35,111 nt of DNA from Alphaproteobacteria bacterium (GCA_021774995.1 JAJFIM010000109.1:1-35111), one strand, 5' to 3'; numbered from the stretch's first letter, positions 23,510 through 31,338 are shown. The notes: a model not told the origin generated them from the letters alone. Program-made: numbers and translations.

Positions 23510-24412
23510 TTATCCTTTATTTGCCCTACTTTTTTTGTCTGACAGTGCATATTTTTCTACATACTCAATCATCAGCCCGGCGATGTCTTTGCCTGAAGTT
23601 CTTTCTATTCCTTCAAGGCCGGGGGATGAGTTCACCTCCAGTATCAGGGGACCACGATCAGAGCGCACAATATCAACACCGGCGACATCAAGCCCCATTG
23701 CTTTGGCACCGGCCACTGCCAGTTTTCTTTCTGCAGGGGTAATCTTTATTTTCTCAGCAGAGCCGCCAGCATGCAGGTTGGAACGGAAATCACCGTCCTG
23801 TGCCTTGCGCATCATAGCGGCAATGACCTTATCGCCAATGACAAAGCACCTTATATCCGATCCGGCGGATTCTTTTATAAATTCCTGTACCAGAAAATGG
23901 GCTTCCAGACCGCGAAAAGCCTCAATAACACTCTCTGCTGCTTTTTTAGTTTCTGCCAGTATAACGCCTTTGCCCTGCGCCCCCTCCAAAAGCTTAATAA
24001 CCAAGGGTGCACCGCCCATCATAGTAATTAAATCATCTGTATTTTTTGTGGAATGGGCATATCCTGTAAGAGGCATACCTAATTTTTTTCGCGAGAGTAT
24101 CTGATGCGCCCGCAACTTGTCCCGCGCCCTTGTAACAGCCAGAGAGCCGTTAAGAGCATAAACACCGCCCATTTCAAACTGCCGCAAAGACGCCGTGCCA
24201 TAAAAGGTCACAGACGCGCCGATCCGGGAAACCACCGCATCAAAATCAAGAACTTCTTCATTGTAATGAACCTCCGGTTTGGTCGAGTTGATATTCATAA
24301 AGCATTTCAAAACATCAACAACCCTCACTTCATGCCCACGCTCTTCAGCAGCTTCAACCAGCCGTTTGGTTGAATAAAGTTCCGGTCCACGTGAGAGAAT
24401 TCCTATTTTCAT
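23510..24412 (-). CDS. rimK: RimK-family ATP-grasp ligase
   Basis: A 300-residue protein from ATG 24412, chosen over the track start (24430) because it follows GGAGAAAG and MKIGILSRG is the family start. It has the pre-ATP-grasp domain and ATP-grasp motifs: [14 protein letters not shown] (glycine-rich loop), [19 protein letters not shown], and [20 protein letters not shown] for Mg. RimK adds glutamates to ribosomal protein S6, but the family also makes other peptides. Coupling with a deacylase points to a small-molecule or peptide product. It begins 1 bp after the corA stop. Confidence 0.85.
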   Translation of the reverse strand: MKIGILSRGPELYSTKRLVEAAEERGHEVRVVDVLKCFMNINSTKPEVHYNEEVLDFDAVVSRIGASVTFYGTASLRQFEMGGVYALNGSLAVTRARDKLRAHQILSRKKLGMPLTGYAHSTKNTDDLITMMGGAPLVIKLLEGAQGKGVILAETKKAAESVIEAFRGLEAHFLVQEFIKESAGSDIRCFVIGDKVIAAMMRKAQDGDFRSNLHAGGSAEKIKITPAERKLAVAGAKAMGLDVAGVDIVRSDRGPLILEVNSSPGLEGIERTSGKDIAGLMIEYVEKYALSDKKSRANKG

Positions 24413-24413
24413 G

Positions 24414-25505
24414 TTAGTTCTTTCTCCCAATCCAGCCCTTGCGCCAAAAATAAATTAAGAGTCCGGCAGCAAATAGAGCCATTAGTCCCAATGCAAACGG
24501 ATAGCCAAAATACCAGCGCAGTTCGGGCATGTTAAGAGGCGAGACATCCGGGTCGAAATTCATGCCGTACAGCCCGGCTATAAAGCCCAGAGGCATAAAG
24601 ATCGTGGCGATGATGGTCAGAACTTTCATAACTTCATTCATTTTGTTGGACAGGCTGGACAAATAAAGGTCTGTAAGGCCCGCCGCCCGTTCGCGGTATG
24701 TCTCTAAAATATCGATAATCTGGATCACATGGTCATAGCAATCACGTAAAAATAGCTTCGTTTCGTCATGGATTAAAGGCATATCACCGGACAGGCGGCT
24801 TAGTGCCTCACGCAACGGCCAGATGCCATGACGAAGCACCTGCAAATCACGCTTTATCTCATGCGTTTGTTCCACGACTTGTTTGTCCGGATTGCCGACA
24901 ACCACGTCTTCCAGTGCATTAAGCCGTTCGCTGAAATGTTCAAGAACCGGGAAATAACCGTCCACAATCGCGTCAAGCAGGGCGTAAGCCAGATAATCAG
25001 CCTCCATAAAACGAATGCGCTGTCCGCCCTTGCGGATACGCTCGCGCACAGGTTCGAGGCAATCGCCGGGACGCTCCTGAAAGGAAACTACAAAATTCTT
25101 GCCCAGGAAAAAGCTGACCTGTTCTATGTCCAGCACATCGTTCCGCAGACAGGCCATGCGGGTAATGATAAAAATTTCCTTGTCGTACTCTTCAACTTTT
25201 GGCCTGTGATGCACATTCAAAACATCTTCCAGTGCCAGCGTATGAAGCCCGAAGATTTCCCCCAGTTTTTTCAGCAAATCTGCATCACCAAGACCGTCCA
25301 CATTGACCCATACAATTGTTCCCTTTTTCAGGAACGGCTTTATTTCTTCAGGATTTTCAATCACTTTTTCTGTCAGTTCATCCCGGTTAAACGCCATAAC
25401 CGTTACAACAGGCTCTGGAGCCTGTTCGGGCACAATCAGCGTTCCCGGTGCCGTGCCGGGCAGCTTCAGATGTGATTTTGGTAATAATCTATGTCGTTTT
25501 AGCAT
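24414..25505 (-). CDS. corA: CorA-family Mg2+/Co2+ channel
   Basis: A 363-residue protein with the large N-terminal cytoplasmic domain ([38 protein letters not shown]) and two C-terminal membrane helices. The universal selectivity motif is YGMNFD near residue 318. The C-terminus is basic (RKGWIGRKN). It overlaps the upstream antiporter gene by 17 bp and is followed after 1 bp by rimK, so all are one operon. Confidence 0.9.
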   Translation of the reverse strand: MLKRHRLLPKSHLKLPGTAPGTLIVPEQAPEPVVTVMAFNRDELTEKVIENPEEIKPFLKKGTIVWVNVDGLGDADLLKKLGEIFGLHTLALEDVLNVHHRPKVEEYDKEIFIITRMACLRNDVLDIEQVSFFLGKNFVVSFQERPGDCLEPVRERIRKGGQRIRFMEADYLAYALLDAIVDGYFPVLEHFSERLNALEDVVVGNPDKQVVEQTHEIKRDLQVLRHGIWPLREALSRLSGDMPLIHDETKLFLRDCYDHVIQIIDILETYRERAAGLTDLYLSSLSNKMNEVMKVLTIIATIFMPLGFIAGLYGMNFDPDVSPLNMPELRWYFGYPFALGLMALFAAGLLIYFWRKGWIGRKN

Positions 25506-26691
25506 GAACCCTCCTTTTTCCCGTTCTGCGGGTGCGCCGCCTTCGCAACAAATTCATCCGTCTTATACCATAAAGCCAGAGCGGTGTTATCACTAACGAT
25601 AAAGCAATAATGGAAACAACGTATTTGTAACCATCCGGCATGATGGCTCCGGTGGTAAGGCCGAGCGCAGCCAGTACAAAGGAGAACTCTCCGATCTGGC
25701 CCAATGCTGCCCCAATCACAATCGAATTGCGGCGTGATAAGCCAAGCCATTTCAAAATAGTGATATTAACCACTGTTTTAAGTGTCATGGCTATTCCCAG
25801 CAATGCCAGAACGCGCCAGAGTTTTTCGACCAGAAAATCAAGATCAATCAAAAGCCCGATGGACAGGAAGAACACCATCATTAACACTTCAAATATCGGC
25901 TTAATATTATCTTCATAGGCTGAACGTTTTGCGGTATTCCCAATCACAAGCCCTGCCAGGAATGCCCCGTACGCTGCCGATAGGCCAAAAAAACCTGCCA
26001 AAGCTGCCGCCGAAAAACACATAGCCAGAGCCGTCACGGCCGTCTGGCTTTCCAGTGGTATCATGCCTACCATCCTCGCAAACCAGTGTGGCTTGCGATT
26101 TAAAATAATTATCAACCCCGACATAAAACCAATAGCCAGAACGATCCTAGGAATTTCCATGACGTCAAAACCATGACCACCCATTGCACCAACAATCAGC
26201 AACATCGGAATAACGGCAATATCCTGCGCGATCAGGATACCAACAGCGGCACGCCCCAACGTGGTATTCAGTTCCCCTATATCCTGCAACAGCTTAATAG
26301 CCACTGCCGTACTGCTCAGCGATACCGAAAAACCGAGTAACAAGATACGAGCCAATGGCCAGTCAAACAGGGAGCCAAGGGCAAACATTGCTCCCACGCC
26401 AATGATAATCTGTGATAGCGTAAGAATAATCGCCGCCCTGTAAACAGGCGCGAATTTCTTTAGATCAAGCTCTAACCCGACAACAAACAGGAGTAAGAGA
26501 ATGCCAAGCCCGGCCAGCGTCTTGATTTGCTCTTCGTCATGAACCACTCCAAGAACAGACGGCCCCAGCACAAACCCGACCAAGATATAACCGACCAGTA
26601 CAGGCTGATGCAGGCGCTGTAATAACGCCCCGCCTGCAAAGGCAGAAGCCAATAATAACGCCAGTTGGGTTAAAGTGCTGTGATCTTCCAT
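25489..26691 (-). CDS. CPA2-family cation:proton antiporter (KefB-type, no RCK domain)
   Basis: A 400-residue protein of about 12 membrane segments. CPA2 landmarks: LLLFVVGLELDLKKF, SLSSTAVAIKLLQD, GILIAQDIAVIPML (Asp of the ion site) and GQIGEFSFVLAALG. KefB/KefC carry a C-terminal TrkA-N/RCK domain of about 200 residues that is absent here; the protein ends in a very basic tail ([16 protein letters not shown]). It could exchange K+ or Na+ for H+. It lies 3 bp after mscS and overlaps corA by 17 bp. Confidence 0.85.
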   Translation of the reverse strand: MEDHSTLTQLALLLASAFAGGALLQRLHQPVLVGYILVGFVLGPSVLGVVHDEEQIKTLAGLGILLLLFVVGLELDLKKFAPVYRAAIILTLSQIIIGVGAMFALGSLFDWPLARILLLGFSVSLSSTAVAIKLLQDIGELNTTLGRAAVGILIAQDIAVIPMLLIVGAMGGHGFDVMEIPRIVLAIGFMSGLIIILNRKPHWFARMVGMIPLESQTAVTALAMCFSAAALAGFFGLSAAYGAFLAGLVIGNTAKRSAYEDNIKPIFEVLMMVFFLSIGLLIDLDFLVEKLWRVLALLGIAMTLKTVVNITILKWLGLSRRNSIVIGAALGQIGEFSFVLAALGLTTGAIMPDGYKYVVSIIALSLVITPLWLYGIRRMNLLRRRRTRRTGKRRVHAKTT

Positions 26692-26694
26692 CTT

Positions 26695-27675
26695 TTACTT
26701 GCCTCGCGGCATCATTTTAGAGACTTCAGAACTTTTAATATGAAGATCACGCTGCGGAAACGGTATTCCAATATGGTTTTTATTAAACTTGCGCCATATC
26801 TCAAACATAACTTCGCTTTGTGGTTCCCAACGTCCCTGCGTCACATCAGCCACCCAGAAATGCAAGATAAAATTCACAGAACTATCTCCGAACCCTCTTA
26901 GAAAGCATTTGGGTTCCGGCTCTGCTATGCAACGCGGATGATCTTTAGCTGCCTCTAATATAAGCTCGCGAGCTTTTTCGATATCAGATCCATAGGATAC
27001 GCCCAGTGCTATCTCTACTCGTCCCTTGGTATTGCTGAATGTCCAGTTAATCACGCGGCTTGTTATAAAATCCTCGTTGGGAATCATTATTTCTTTGCCA
27101 TCAAAGGTTTCGACCAAAGTAAAACGTGCACTGGATTTGCGAACGAAGCCAAAAGTGCCGTCACTAAGCTCCACCAAATCATCCTGCTCCACCGATTTTT
27201 CCAGCAATAAAATAAGACCGCTAATAAAGTTAGACGCTATTTTTTGTAGACCAAACCCCAAACCTATACCAAGCGCACCACTGAAAACAGTGAGAGTCGT
27301 TAAATCAATGCCAAGAATATCCAGGGTGAACAGGAAAGAAACAAAGTAAATAAAAATTTGAATTATTTTTAGAAGCAAGGCGCGGTTAGAAGCCCGCAAT
27401 TTTTTCAGTTTATTGATTCTGCTCTCTGCAACATCAGAAACTATGGCTGCTGTCCAAAAGATTAAGACAATAATCAATAACGACTTCAAGGCCTTGTAGG
27501 CACTAATTTTATAAGCACCCGCTTTAAATGACAAACCATCAGTGTCCAGATATTGTTTGGCGACATCAAAATATCCGGCAGTACCAAGGGCAAGGATGGC
27601 AATCATGGCCAGAAACATCAGCCATTTAGCAAATGCTCCTTTAGGTTTTAGTATATGTAGCCATATATTTTTCAT
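26695..27675 (-). CDS. mscS: MscS-family mechanosensitive channel
   Basis: A 326-residue protein, slightly longer than E. coli MscS (286). Several N-terminal membrane segments precede the pore helix region GALGIGLGFGLQKIASNFIS. The beta domain follows (LVELSDGTFGFVRKSSARF, ETFDGKEIMIPNEDF) with the alpha/beta cage up to the C-terminus. It opens under membrane tension to release solutes on osmotic downshift. It is the first gene of the seven-gene minus-strand operon. Confidence 0.9.
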   Translation of the reverse strand: MKNIWLHILKPKGAFAKWLMFLAMIAILALGTAGYFDVAKQYLDTDGLSFKAGAYKISAYKALKSLLIIVLIFWTAAIVSDVAESRINKLKKLRASNRALLLKIIQIFIYFVSFLFTLDILGIDLTTLTVFSGALGIGLGFGLQKIASNFISGLILLLEKSVEQDDLVELSDGTFGFVRKSSARFTLVETFDGKEIMIPNEDFITSRVINWTFSNTKGRVEIALGVSYGSDIEKARELILEAAKDHPRCIAEPEPKCFLRGFGDSSVNFILHFWVADVTQGRWEPQSEVMFEIWRKFNKNHIGIPFPQRDLHIKSSEVSKMMPRGK

Positions 27676-27810
27676 GAAATCAGCATACTTATCTGGAGGT
27701 TTTATATCAACTAATCTTTATTGAAACTCAATGGTTTATAAGATGTTTTATGATCGCGGACTTCGGCTAACACCCGTATGGCAATCACCAAAAACCAAGT
27801 TTATAGCTTA

Positions 27811-27845
27811 AAAGAAAACCCCACCTTTACGGAGAAGGCGGGGTT
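27811..27845 (-). terminator. Rho-independent terminator of the 27872 gene
   Basis: On the minus strand AACCCCGCCTT ... AAGGTGGGGTT (one mismatch) is followed by TTCTTTT. It lies 27 bp after the stop of the small secreted-protein gene. Confidence 0.8.
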
Positions 27846-27871
27846 TGATCAATTCAATATTTAACTTTATG

Positions 27872-28192
27872 TTATTGCAACGTCCAATCCCCTTTTAACT
27901 CACCGTCACTATCCTCATGCTCGTCCGGTATATCTTCATCCGGCGTTTCAGGGTCCGCAACAACAAACCCTTTTTCGTTCATGCAGGAAGCAAATACAGC
28001 CTCCCATTGTTCCTTCGGATAGCCCTCGGTTTCTGCATCAAAAGCAATATCCTCATTAGCCATATCCGTACAGGATTCATAGGCCATCCCATAAGCATCC
28101 GACTCCTCATATACGTCATCTTCTCCAAATGCTAATTGCGGAGTCATGGACATAAAAACAATGGCTGCCGAAAGTAAAAATGGTTTTTTCAT
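27872..28192 (-). CDS. Small acidic secreted protein, hypothetical
   Basis: A 106-residue protein with a signal peptide (MKKPFLLSAAIVFMSMTPQL, cleavage near LAFG-ED). The mature part is acidic, with two conserved-looking cysteines (SCTDMAN, ASCMNEKGF), and ends in an Asp/Glu-rich tail. It probably folds as a small periplasmic helical protein with one disulfide. I know no family. It lies downstream of the 28392 small gene and may share its transcript, with a hairpin between. Confidence 0.65.
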   Translation of the reverse strand: MKKPFLLSAAIVFMSMTPQLAFGEDDVYEESDAYGMAYESCTDMANEDIAFDAETEGYPKEQWEAVFASCMNEKGFVVADPETPDEDIPDEHEDSDGELKGDWTLQ

Positions 28193-28214
28193 TATCTTAT
28201 TCCTTGTCCGGTTT

Positions 28215-28237
28215 CCCTGCGGGACTCACCCGCAGGG
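28215..28237. terminator. Hairpin between small genes
   Basis: CCCTGCGGG-ACTCA-CCCGCAGGG is a perfect 9-bp stem with a 5-base loop. There is no T-tract, so it is more likely an RNA-stabilising or processing hairpin between the 28392 and 28192 genes than a full terminator. Confidence 0.5.
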
Positions 28238-28251
28238 CACCAGTTCTATTG

Positions 28252-28392
28252 TTAACCGCAAGAGCCTTTGTGCGAACCGCACCCTGACTCTGATTTGCCT
28301 TTTGATTTTTTGCCCTTTTCTTCCTTTTTGGGCTGGTTTGCCGGAACCGGTTTATTGGCAGCGGATTTTTCAGTTTTTGACTTTTTTAGCAT
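28252..28392 (-). CDS. Tiny Lys-rich protein with Gly-Cys tail
   Basis: A 46-residue ORF, too short for the track. ATG 28392 has GGAG seven bases upstream. The product is mostly Lys, Ser and Pro (MLKKSKTEKSAANKPVPANQ) and ends SGCGSHKGSCG, a small Cys/His cluster that could bind metal. A class II-like FNR promoter lies upstream (FNR box 28491-28504, TATAGT -10). No family is recognised, and a role in stress is inferred only from the promoter. Confidence 0.6.
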   Translation of the reverse strand: MLKKSKTEKSAANKPVPANQPKKEEKGKKSKGKSESGCGSHKGSCG

Positions 28393-28490
28393 GGTTGTTC
28401 TCCATTAAAATTTGTAACCTTTAGCGGCCACAGCGATGACCCGATTCTTCAGATCACGATAAAACTATAAAATTTTCCCTGGCAAAAAAC

Positions 28491-28504
28491 TTGACGATAG
28501 TCAA
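28491..28504 (-). promoter_or_regulatory. FNR/FixK-type box upstream of the 28392 gene
   Basis: TTGAC-GATA-GTCAA is a perfect dyad close to the TTGAT-N4-ATCAA consensus. On the minus strand the -10-like TATAGT (28464-28469) is centred 31 bp downstream, the distance expected for a site at about -41.5 (class II activation). Confidence 0.7.
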
Positions 28505-28534
28505 TAAAACAGACTTTGTATGAAGCCACCTGAT

Positions 28535-28732
28535 TTAGTCACTTGAAATGGCAAGATCAATACCGTCACCGTCATCTTCATCGTATTCGTAATCACCATC
28601 TGACATTACATCCTCAATCTCATCAATAAGATCGTTGATCAAGCCATGTATATTACGATTATTGGTAAAGCGATGCGCGTCATGTTTCAAATCCTTGACC
28701 TTGTTTCAAAGCACCTCTAAATTATCTGACAT
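28535..28732 (-). pseudogene. Small acidic ORF with in-frame TGA at codon 9
   Basis: From ATG 28732 the frame reads MSDNLEVL, then TGA (28706-28708), then NKVKDLKHDAHRF and an Asp/Glu-rich tail (YEYDEDDGDGIDLAISSD) to TAA at 28535. Total 66 codons if the TGA is read. A tryptophan would fit the TGA position (TGG to TGA). It could be a nonsense pseudogene, a restart from an internal TTG, or recoding. It starts 13 bp after the stop of the 28955 gene, so the two form an operon. Confidence 0.45.
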
Positions 28733-28745
28733 AACAAAAGATTCC

Positions 28746-28955
28746 TTAATCTATATCTTTATCCATATCTTCGCGGTGAACACCCCAGAAGATGACGTCA
28801 CTTCCAAAATTACCTTTGCCACCAAACAGCGCACCGTTAGCTTTTGGTGTGGATTTTTTTGTTTTTACACCGGGCTTGTTTCCGAACATATTGGCCGGAT
28901 CGGCGGTATGTTTCTTGACATTGTCAGATGTCGTTACAATGGTTGGTGTTTTCAT
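28746..28955 (-). CDS. Small Gly/Lys-rich hypothetical protein
   Basis: A 69-residue protein from ATG 28955, which follows GGGAG; the track start (28979) has no such site. The sequence (MKTPTIVTTSDNVKKHTADP, then NGALFGGKGNFGSDVIFWGV) is low in complexity and probably flexible. No family is recognised. It lies directly downstream of an FNR-type promoter (box 29014-29027, -10 CATACT) and heads a two-gene unit with 28732. Confidence 0.6.
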   Translation of the reverse strand: MKTPTIVTTSDNVKKHTADPANMFGNKPGVKTKKSTPKANGALFGGKGNFGSDVIFWGVHREDMDKDID

Positions 28956-29013
28956 GGCTTTTCTCCCGCTACTGGACACACTTAAAGTATGAAATAAATC
29001 ACCTTTTTAAAAC

Positions 29014-29027
29014 TTGATGACGGTCAA
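29014..29027 (-). promoter_or_regulatory. FNR/FixK-type box upstream of the 28955 gene
   Basis: TTGAT-GACG-GTCAA, one base off symmetry. On the minus strand CATACT (28986-28991) is centred 32 bp downstream, a class II-like arrangement. The site also lies 157 bp before hsp20 on the other strand, but no matching -10 was seen there. Confidence 0.7.
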
Positions 29028-29052
29028 TTTTTTAAGGGACAGGAGAGAATAT

Positions 29053-29180
29053 TTTGGTTCCAGCCTGTGATGTTTTTACCCGGTGCCAGTTTTTCATTAA
29101 GGAGAATTATTAGCTATGGGCACCTCACGGAAAGACATCACAGGCATTACTTAACAATTTGAGTTAAAAAAGGAACCAAA
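29053..29180 (+). promoter_or_regulatory. Self-complementary hsp20 leader with a 12-codon upstream ORF
   Basis: Two perfect inverted repeats are nested in the leader. The inner pair is GCCTGTGATGT (29063-29073) with ACATCACAGGC (29135-29145). The outer pair is TTTGGTTCC (29053-29061) with GGAACCAAA (29172-29180), and the right arm contains the hsp20 ribosome binding site. Between them AAGGAG and ATG 29116 open a 12-codon frame (to TAA 29154) that overlaps the inner stem. Pairing could hide the hsp20 site until heat or upstream translation opens it; this is inference. Confidence 0.55.
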
Positions 29181-29183
29181 GCT

Positions 29184-29702
29184 ATGGCACATCCTGCTGA
29201 AAAAGAACCTCATACACCTGTCAGCGACAGGCCCGAGGAAAAGATTGATCCGGCAACAAACATGATGTTCGCACCGTTTTTTGTCCTGCAACGGGAAATC
29301 AATCATATGTTTGCCGATACCATTAAAAACTTCGAATTACCCAATAACTGGCATGGTATAGGGAAAAGCCTGCCGTCTGTAGATATCAAGGAAAATGATG
29401 AAGCCTTCAGCGTGCAAACACACCTGCCAAGCAAGCGGCCTGAAGATGTTGAGGTAAGCATTGCTGATGATTTTCTGACGATTAAAGCGCATCATAAAAC
29501 AAACGAGAAAAAAGAGACGGAATTTGGCCCATGGAGTCCTTATACTGCTGGAAACCATCTGCGCACTGTCATGCTGCCGGAAACAGCAAATATAGACAAA
29601 GCAGTTGCTGAAATGAGCGATAACATTTTAACCATCAAAGTTCCAAAAAAGCAGGAAGCGGTCGATAAAACCCGGAAGCTTACGATTAAAAAGATCAAAT
29701 AA
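29184..29702 (+). CDS. Hsp20 / alpha-crystallin small heat shock protein
   Basis: A 172-residue protein. A long hydrophilic N-terminus with FAPFFVLQREINHMFADTIK precedes the alpha-crystallin domain (about 60-150: LPSVDIKENDEAFSVQTHLP, then LPETANIDKAVAEMSDNILT), with the terminal KVPKKQEA. Small heat shock proteins form oligomers and hold unfolded proteins. A weak Shine-Dalgarno (AAAAGGAACC) precedes ATG 29184 and is inside a possible leader stem. It is monocistronic with its own terminator. Confidence 0.9.
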   Translation: MAHPAEKEPHTPVSDRPEEKIDPATNMMFAPFFVLQREINHMFADTIKNFELPNNWHGIGKSLPSVDIKENDEAFSVQTHLPSKRPEDVEVSIADDFLTIKAHHKTNEKKETEFGPWSPYTAGNHLRTVMLPETANIDKAVAEMSDNILTIKVPKKQEAVDKTRKLTIKKIK

Positions 29703-29733
29703 TTTGTTCACTACCCCTTTAATACCAATCCCT

Positions 29734-29761
29734 GAAGCCCCCATGATGGGGGCTTCTTTTT
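29734..29761. terminator. Bidirectional terminator between hsp20 and the Fnr-type gene
   Basis: GAAGCCCCC-ATGAT-GGGGGCTTC followed by TTTTT on the plus strand. The 9-bp GC-rich stem lies 31 bp after the hsp20 stop and touches the end of the convergent regulator gene, so it may also serve that gene. Confidence 0.85.
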
Positions 29762-30548
29762 ACATTAACTTCAGGATGCGGCAAATATCACAATCTGCTT
29801 TCGTGCAAAGCAGCTTTTCCTTGAGCGTACATTCTGACTCACGGCAACAGTAAATTTCGCAGTAATCCTGTAATTCATCCAGATCACCAATGGTAACTTC
29901 ACGGCCTTTAAACCGCATATCCAAATCATGTTGCAGCCGCCGCATGGCACGGGAAAAGGTTTCCGGTTTCATGCCAAGACGCTCGGCAACAAGAAACTTG
30001 TTAAATGGCAACATCACCTGTTGAACGCCACCCCGGTCAAGACATAGTTTTAAAAGAAAGGCAGCAACGCGCTGTGCCGCCGTTAGCTGACTTGATAGCT
30101 CTAGTACAAATCCTGATTTATTGAGATGATCTGCTAACGATGAAATCATTTTCAGGGCTAATTCGGGGTGATCTCTCAACCGTTCCCGCATGGTAGAGGA
30201 AGGGATAACAAGGCATTTAGCGTCCTTACCCCCGACCTGCGCACTACAGGGATAGGAACGCCCCTTTACAACGCATTCTTCACCGAATGTATCACCCCGT
30301 GTTAGCAGTGCCTGTACGACTTGTTCACCTTCCACGTTGTCATGAAAAAGTTTGATCCAGCCCTCCATAATGACATAAAGAAAATCTGCCGGATCGCCAT
30401 GCTGAAAAAGCAGGTTGTTTTTCTGATATTCAACAAAGCGGGAATGTTTCAAAAACCAGTCAATATCTACATCAGACAATTCCGCAAAAAATGGAACTGT
30501 TTTAAGTAAAAGTTTGTTGTTTATTTCATTCTTTGCGGCAATCATAAA
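29760..30548 (-). CDS. Crp/Fnr-family regulator with Cys-rich C-terminus
   Basis: Start chosen at ATG 30548; the track start (30593) would include the FNR box in the gene. A 262-residue protein: cyclic-nucleotide-binding-type beta barrel (about 20-135: FAELSDVDIDWFLKHSRFVE, then FGEECVVKG) and dimer helix. A C-terminal winged helix follows with recognition helix KPETFSRAMRRLQ, whose E-xx-SR pattern fits TTGAT half-sites. FNR's N-terminal four-cysteine cluster is absent. Instead the last 35 residues hold seven Cys (YCEIYCCRESEC, then CTKADCDIC). This may be an oxygen, redox or metal sensor. Three matching boxes are nearby. Confidence 0.8.
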   Translation of the reverse strand, partial: FMIAAKNEINNKLLLKTVPFFAELSDVDIDWFLKHSRFVEYQKNNLLFQHGDPADFLYVIMEGWIKLFHDNVEGEQVVQALLTRGDTFGEECVVKGRSYPCSAQVGGKDAKCLVIPSSTMRERLRDHPELALKMISSLADHLNKSGFVLELSSQLTAAQRVAAFLLKLCLDRGGVQQVMLPFNKFLVAERLGMKPETFSRAMRRLQHDLDMRFKGREVTIGDLDELQDYCEIYCCRESECTLKEKLLCTKADCDICRILKLM

Positions 30549-30566
30549 TAATAATTCCAATAAAAG

Positions 30567-30580
30567 TTGATGATGGTCAA
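30567..30580. promoter_or_regulatory. FNR/FixK-type box between the Fnr-type gene and the CBS gene
   Basis: TTGAT-GATG-GTCAA, one base off symmetry. For the plus-strand CBS gene a -10-like TATCCT (30602-30607) is centred 31 bp downstream, a class II-like arrangement. For the minus-strand regulator the box is only 19 bp from the start codon, where binding would more likely repress than activate. Confidence 0.65.
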
Positions 30581-30645
30581 ACTTTTTCACCACTATCCTT
30601 TGTATCCTGAGATTGTATCACACATGCAAGCAAAGGGAGACTGTC

Positions 30646-31146
30646 ATGAAAACAAGTAACAATACTTCACCTTTACAAATAATTTTAAATAAACGGCCAC
30701 TTTTAACCGTTTCCCCAACAGACTTGATTCGCATGGCGGCCTGCTTAATGCAGGAACATCATGTTTGTGCAACCGGTGTTGTTGATGATGAAGGCAGGTT
30801 CATCGGTCTTTTAACGGAACGCGATATTATAAAACAGGCCGTGGGGGTCCACAGAAACGTAGATAAAACGATGATTGGTGAGATTATGACCATCCAGCCT
30901 ATCGTTATTCCGATGACAGCAACAATATATGAAGCCTTAACCGCTATGACCCACCACGGCATCCGCAACCTACCCGTTGTTGATGGTGAGAAATTGGTCG
31001 GTATCATTGATATCCGTGATCTGTATGAAGCAATGCAAAACCTGATGCAAAAAGCCATGGATGAAAAAGACCTTGTGATTTCCTATTACTACGGTGAAGA
31101 CTACGGAGGGTGCAAAGAATCACCCCGTCCTTTTGGTGCGGTTTAA
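30646..31146 (+). CDS. CBS-pair protein under Fnr-type control
   Basis: A 166-residue protein from ATG 30646, which follows GGGAGA; the track start (30613) overlaps the promoter. Two CBS domains: about 10-65 (PTDLIRMAACLMQEHHVCAT, LLTERDIIKQAV) and about 75-135 (HHGIRNLPVVDGEKLVGIID). The C-terminus has a Tyr/Gly-rich end with one Cys (YYYGEDYGGCKES). CBS pairs sense adenine nucleotides. Divergent from the Fnr-type gene and sharing its box, it is a probable regulon member. Confidence 0.8.
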   Translation: MKTSNNTSPLQIILNKRPLLTVSPTDLIRMAACLMQEHHVCATGVVDDEGRFIGLLTERDIIKQAVGVHRNVDKTMIGEIMTIQPIVIPMTATIYEALTAMTHHGIRNLPVVDGEKLVGIIDIRDLYEAMQNLMQKAMDEKDLVISYYYGEDYGGCKESPRPFGAV

Positions 31147-31203
31147 ACCTTTTACCCCGTTATAAGATGGCTGGTCTGTTATTTTTGGGATAGTACAAAC
31201 ATC

Positions 31204-31338
31204 ATGAGAATTATCGTTTTTCTTTTATTACTATGTTTTCCGGCCTTGGCTCAGGAGGGCAAACCTACCCCTACTGATGAATTACTGCAGAACATAACGG
31301 ACGGTCCGCATGATAATATTCATCACGCCGGCCTTTGA
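31204..31338 (+). CDS. Small secreted peptide or remnant (44 codons)
   Basis: A short ORF missing from the track: MRIIVFLLLLCFPALAQEGK is a convincing signal peptide, followed by a short mature part (TDELLQNITDGPHDNIHHAG) and TGA at 31336. A second frame (ATG 31310 to TAA 31432, 40 codons; FENDSIGQNLYRARNKIK) overlaps it. The pair could be one gene with a frameshift or two tiny genes. The upstream Shine-Dalgarno is poor. Confidence 0.4.
   Translation: MRIIVFLLLLCFPALAQEGKPTPTDELLQNITDGPHDNIHHAGL

Noticed and set aside
23220-24104. 294-aa plus-strand ORF
   Set aside because: Its translation is Ser/Pro-rich and antisense to the rimK and deacylase genes, which carry clear motifs.
24828-25475. 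215-aa plus ORF
   Set aside because: It is a shadow of corA on the other strand.
28635-28985. 116-aa plus ORF
   Set aside because: It is antisense to two small minus genes that have ribosome binding sites and an FNR promoter.
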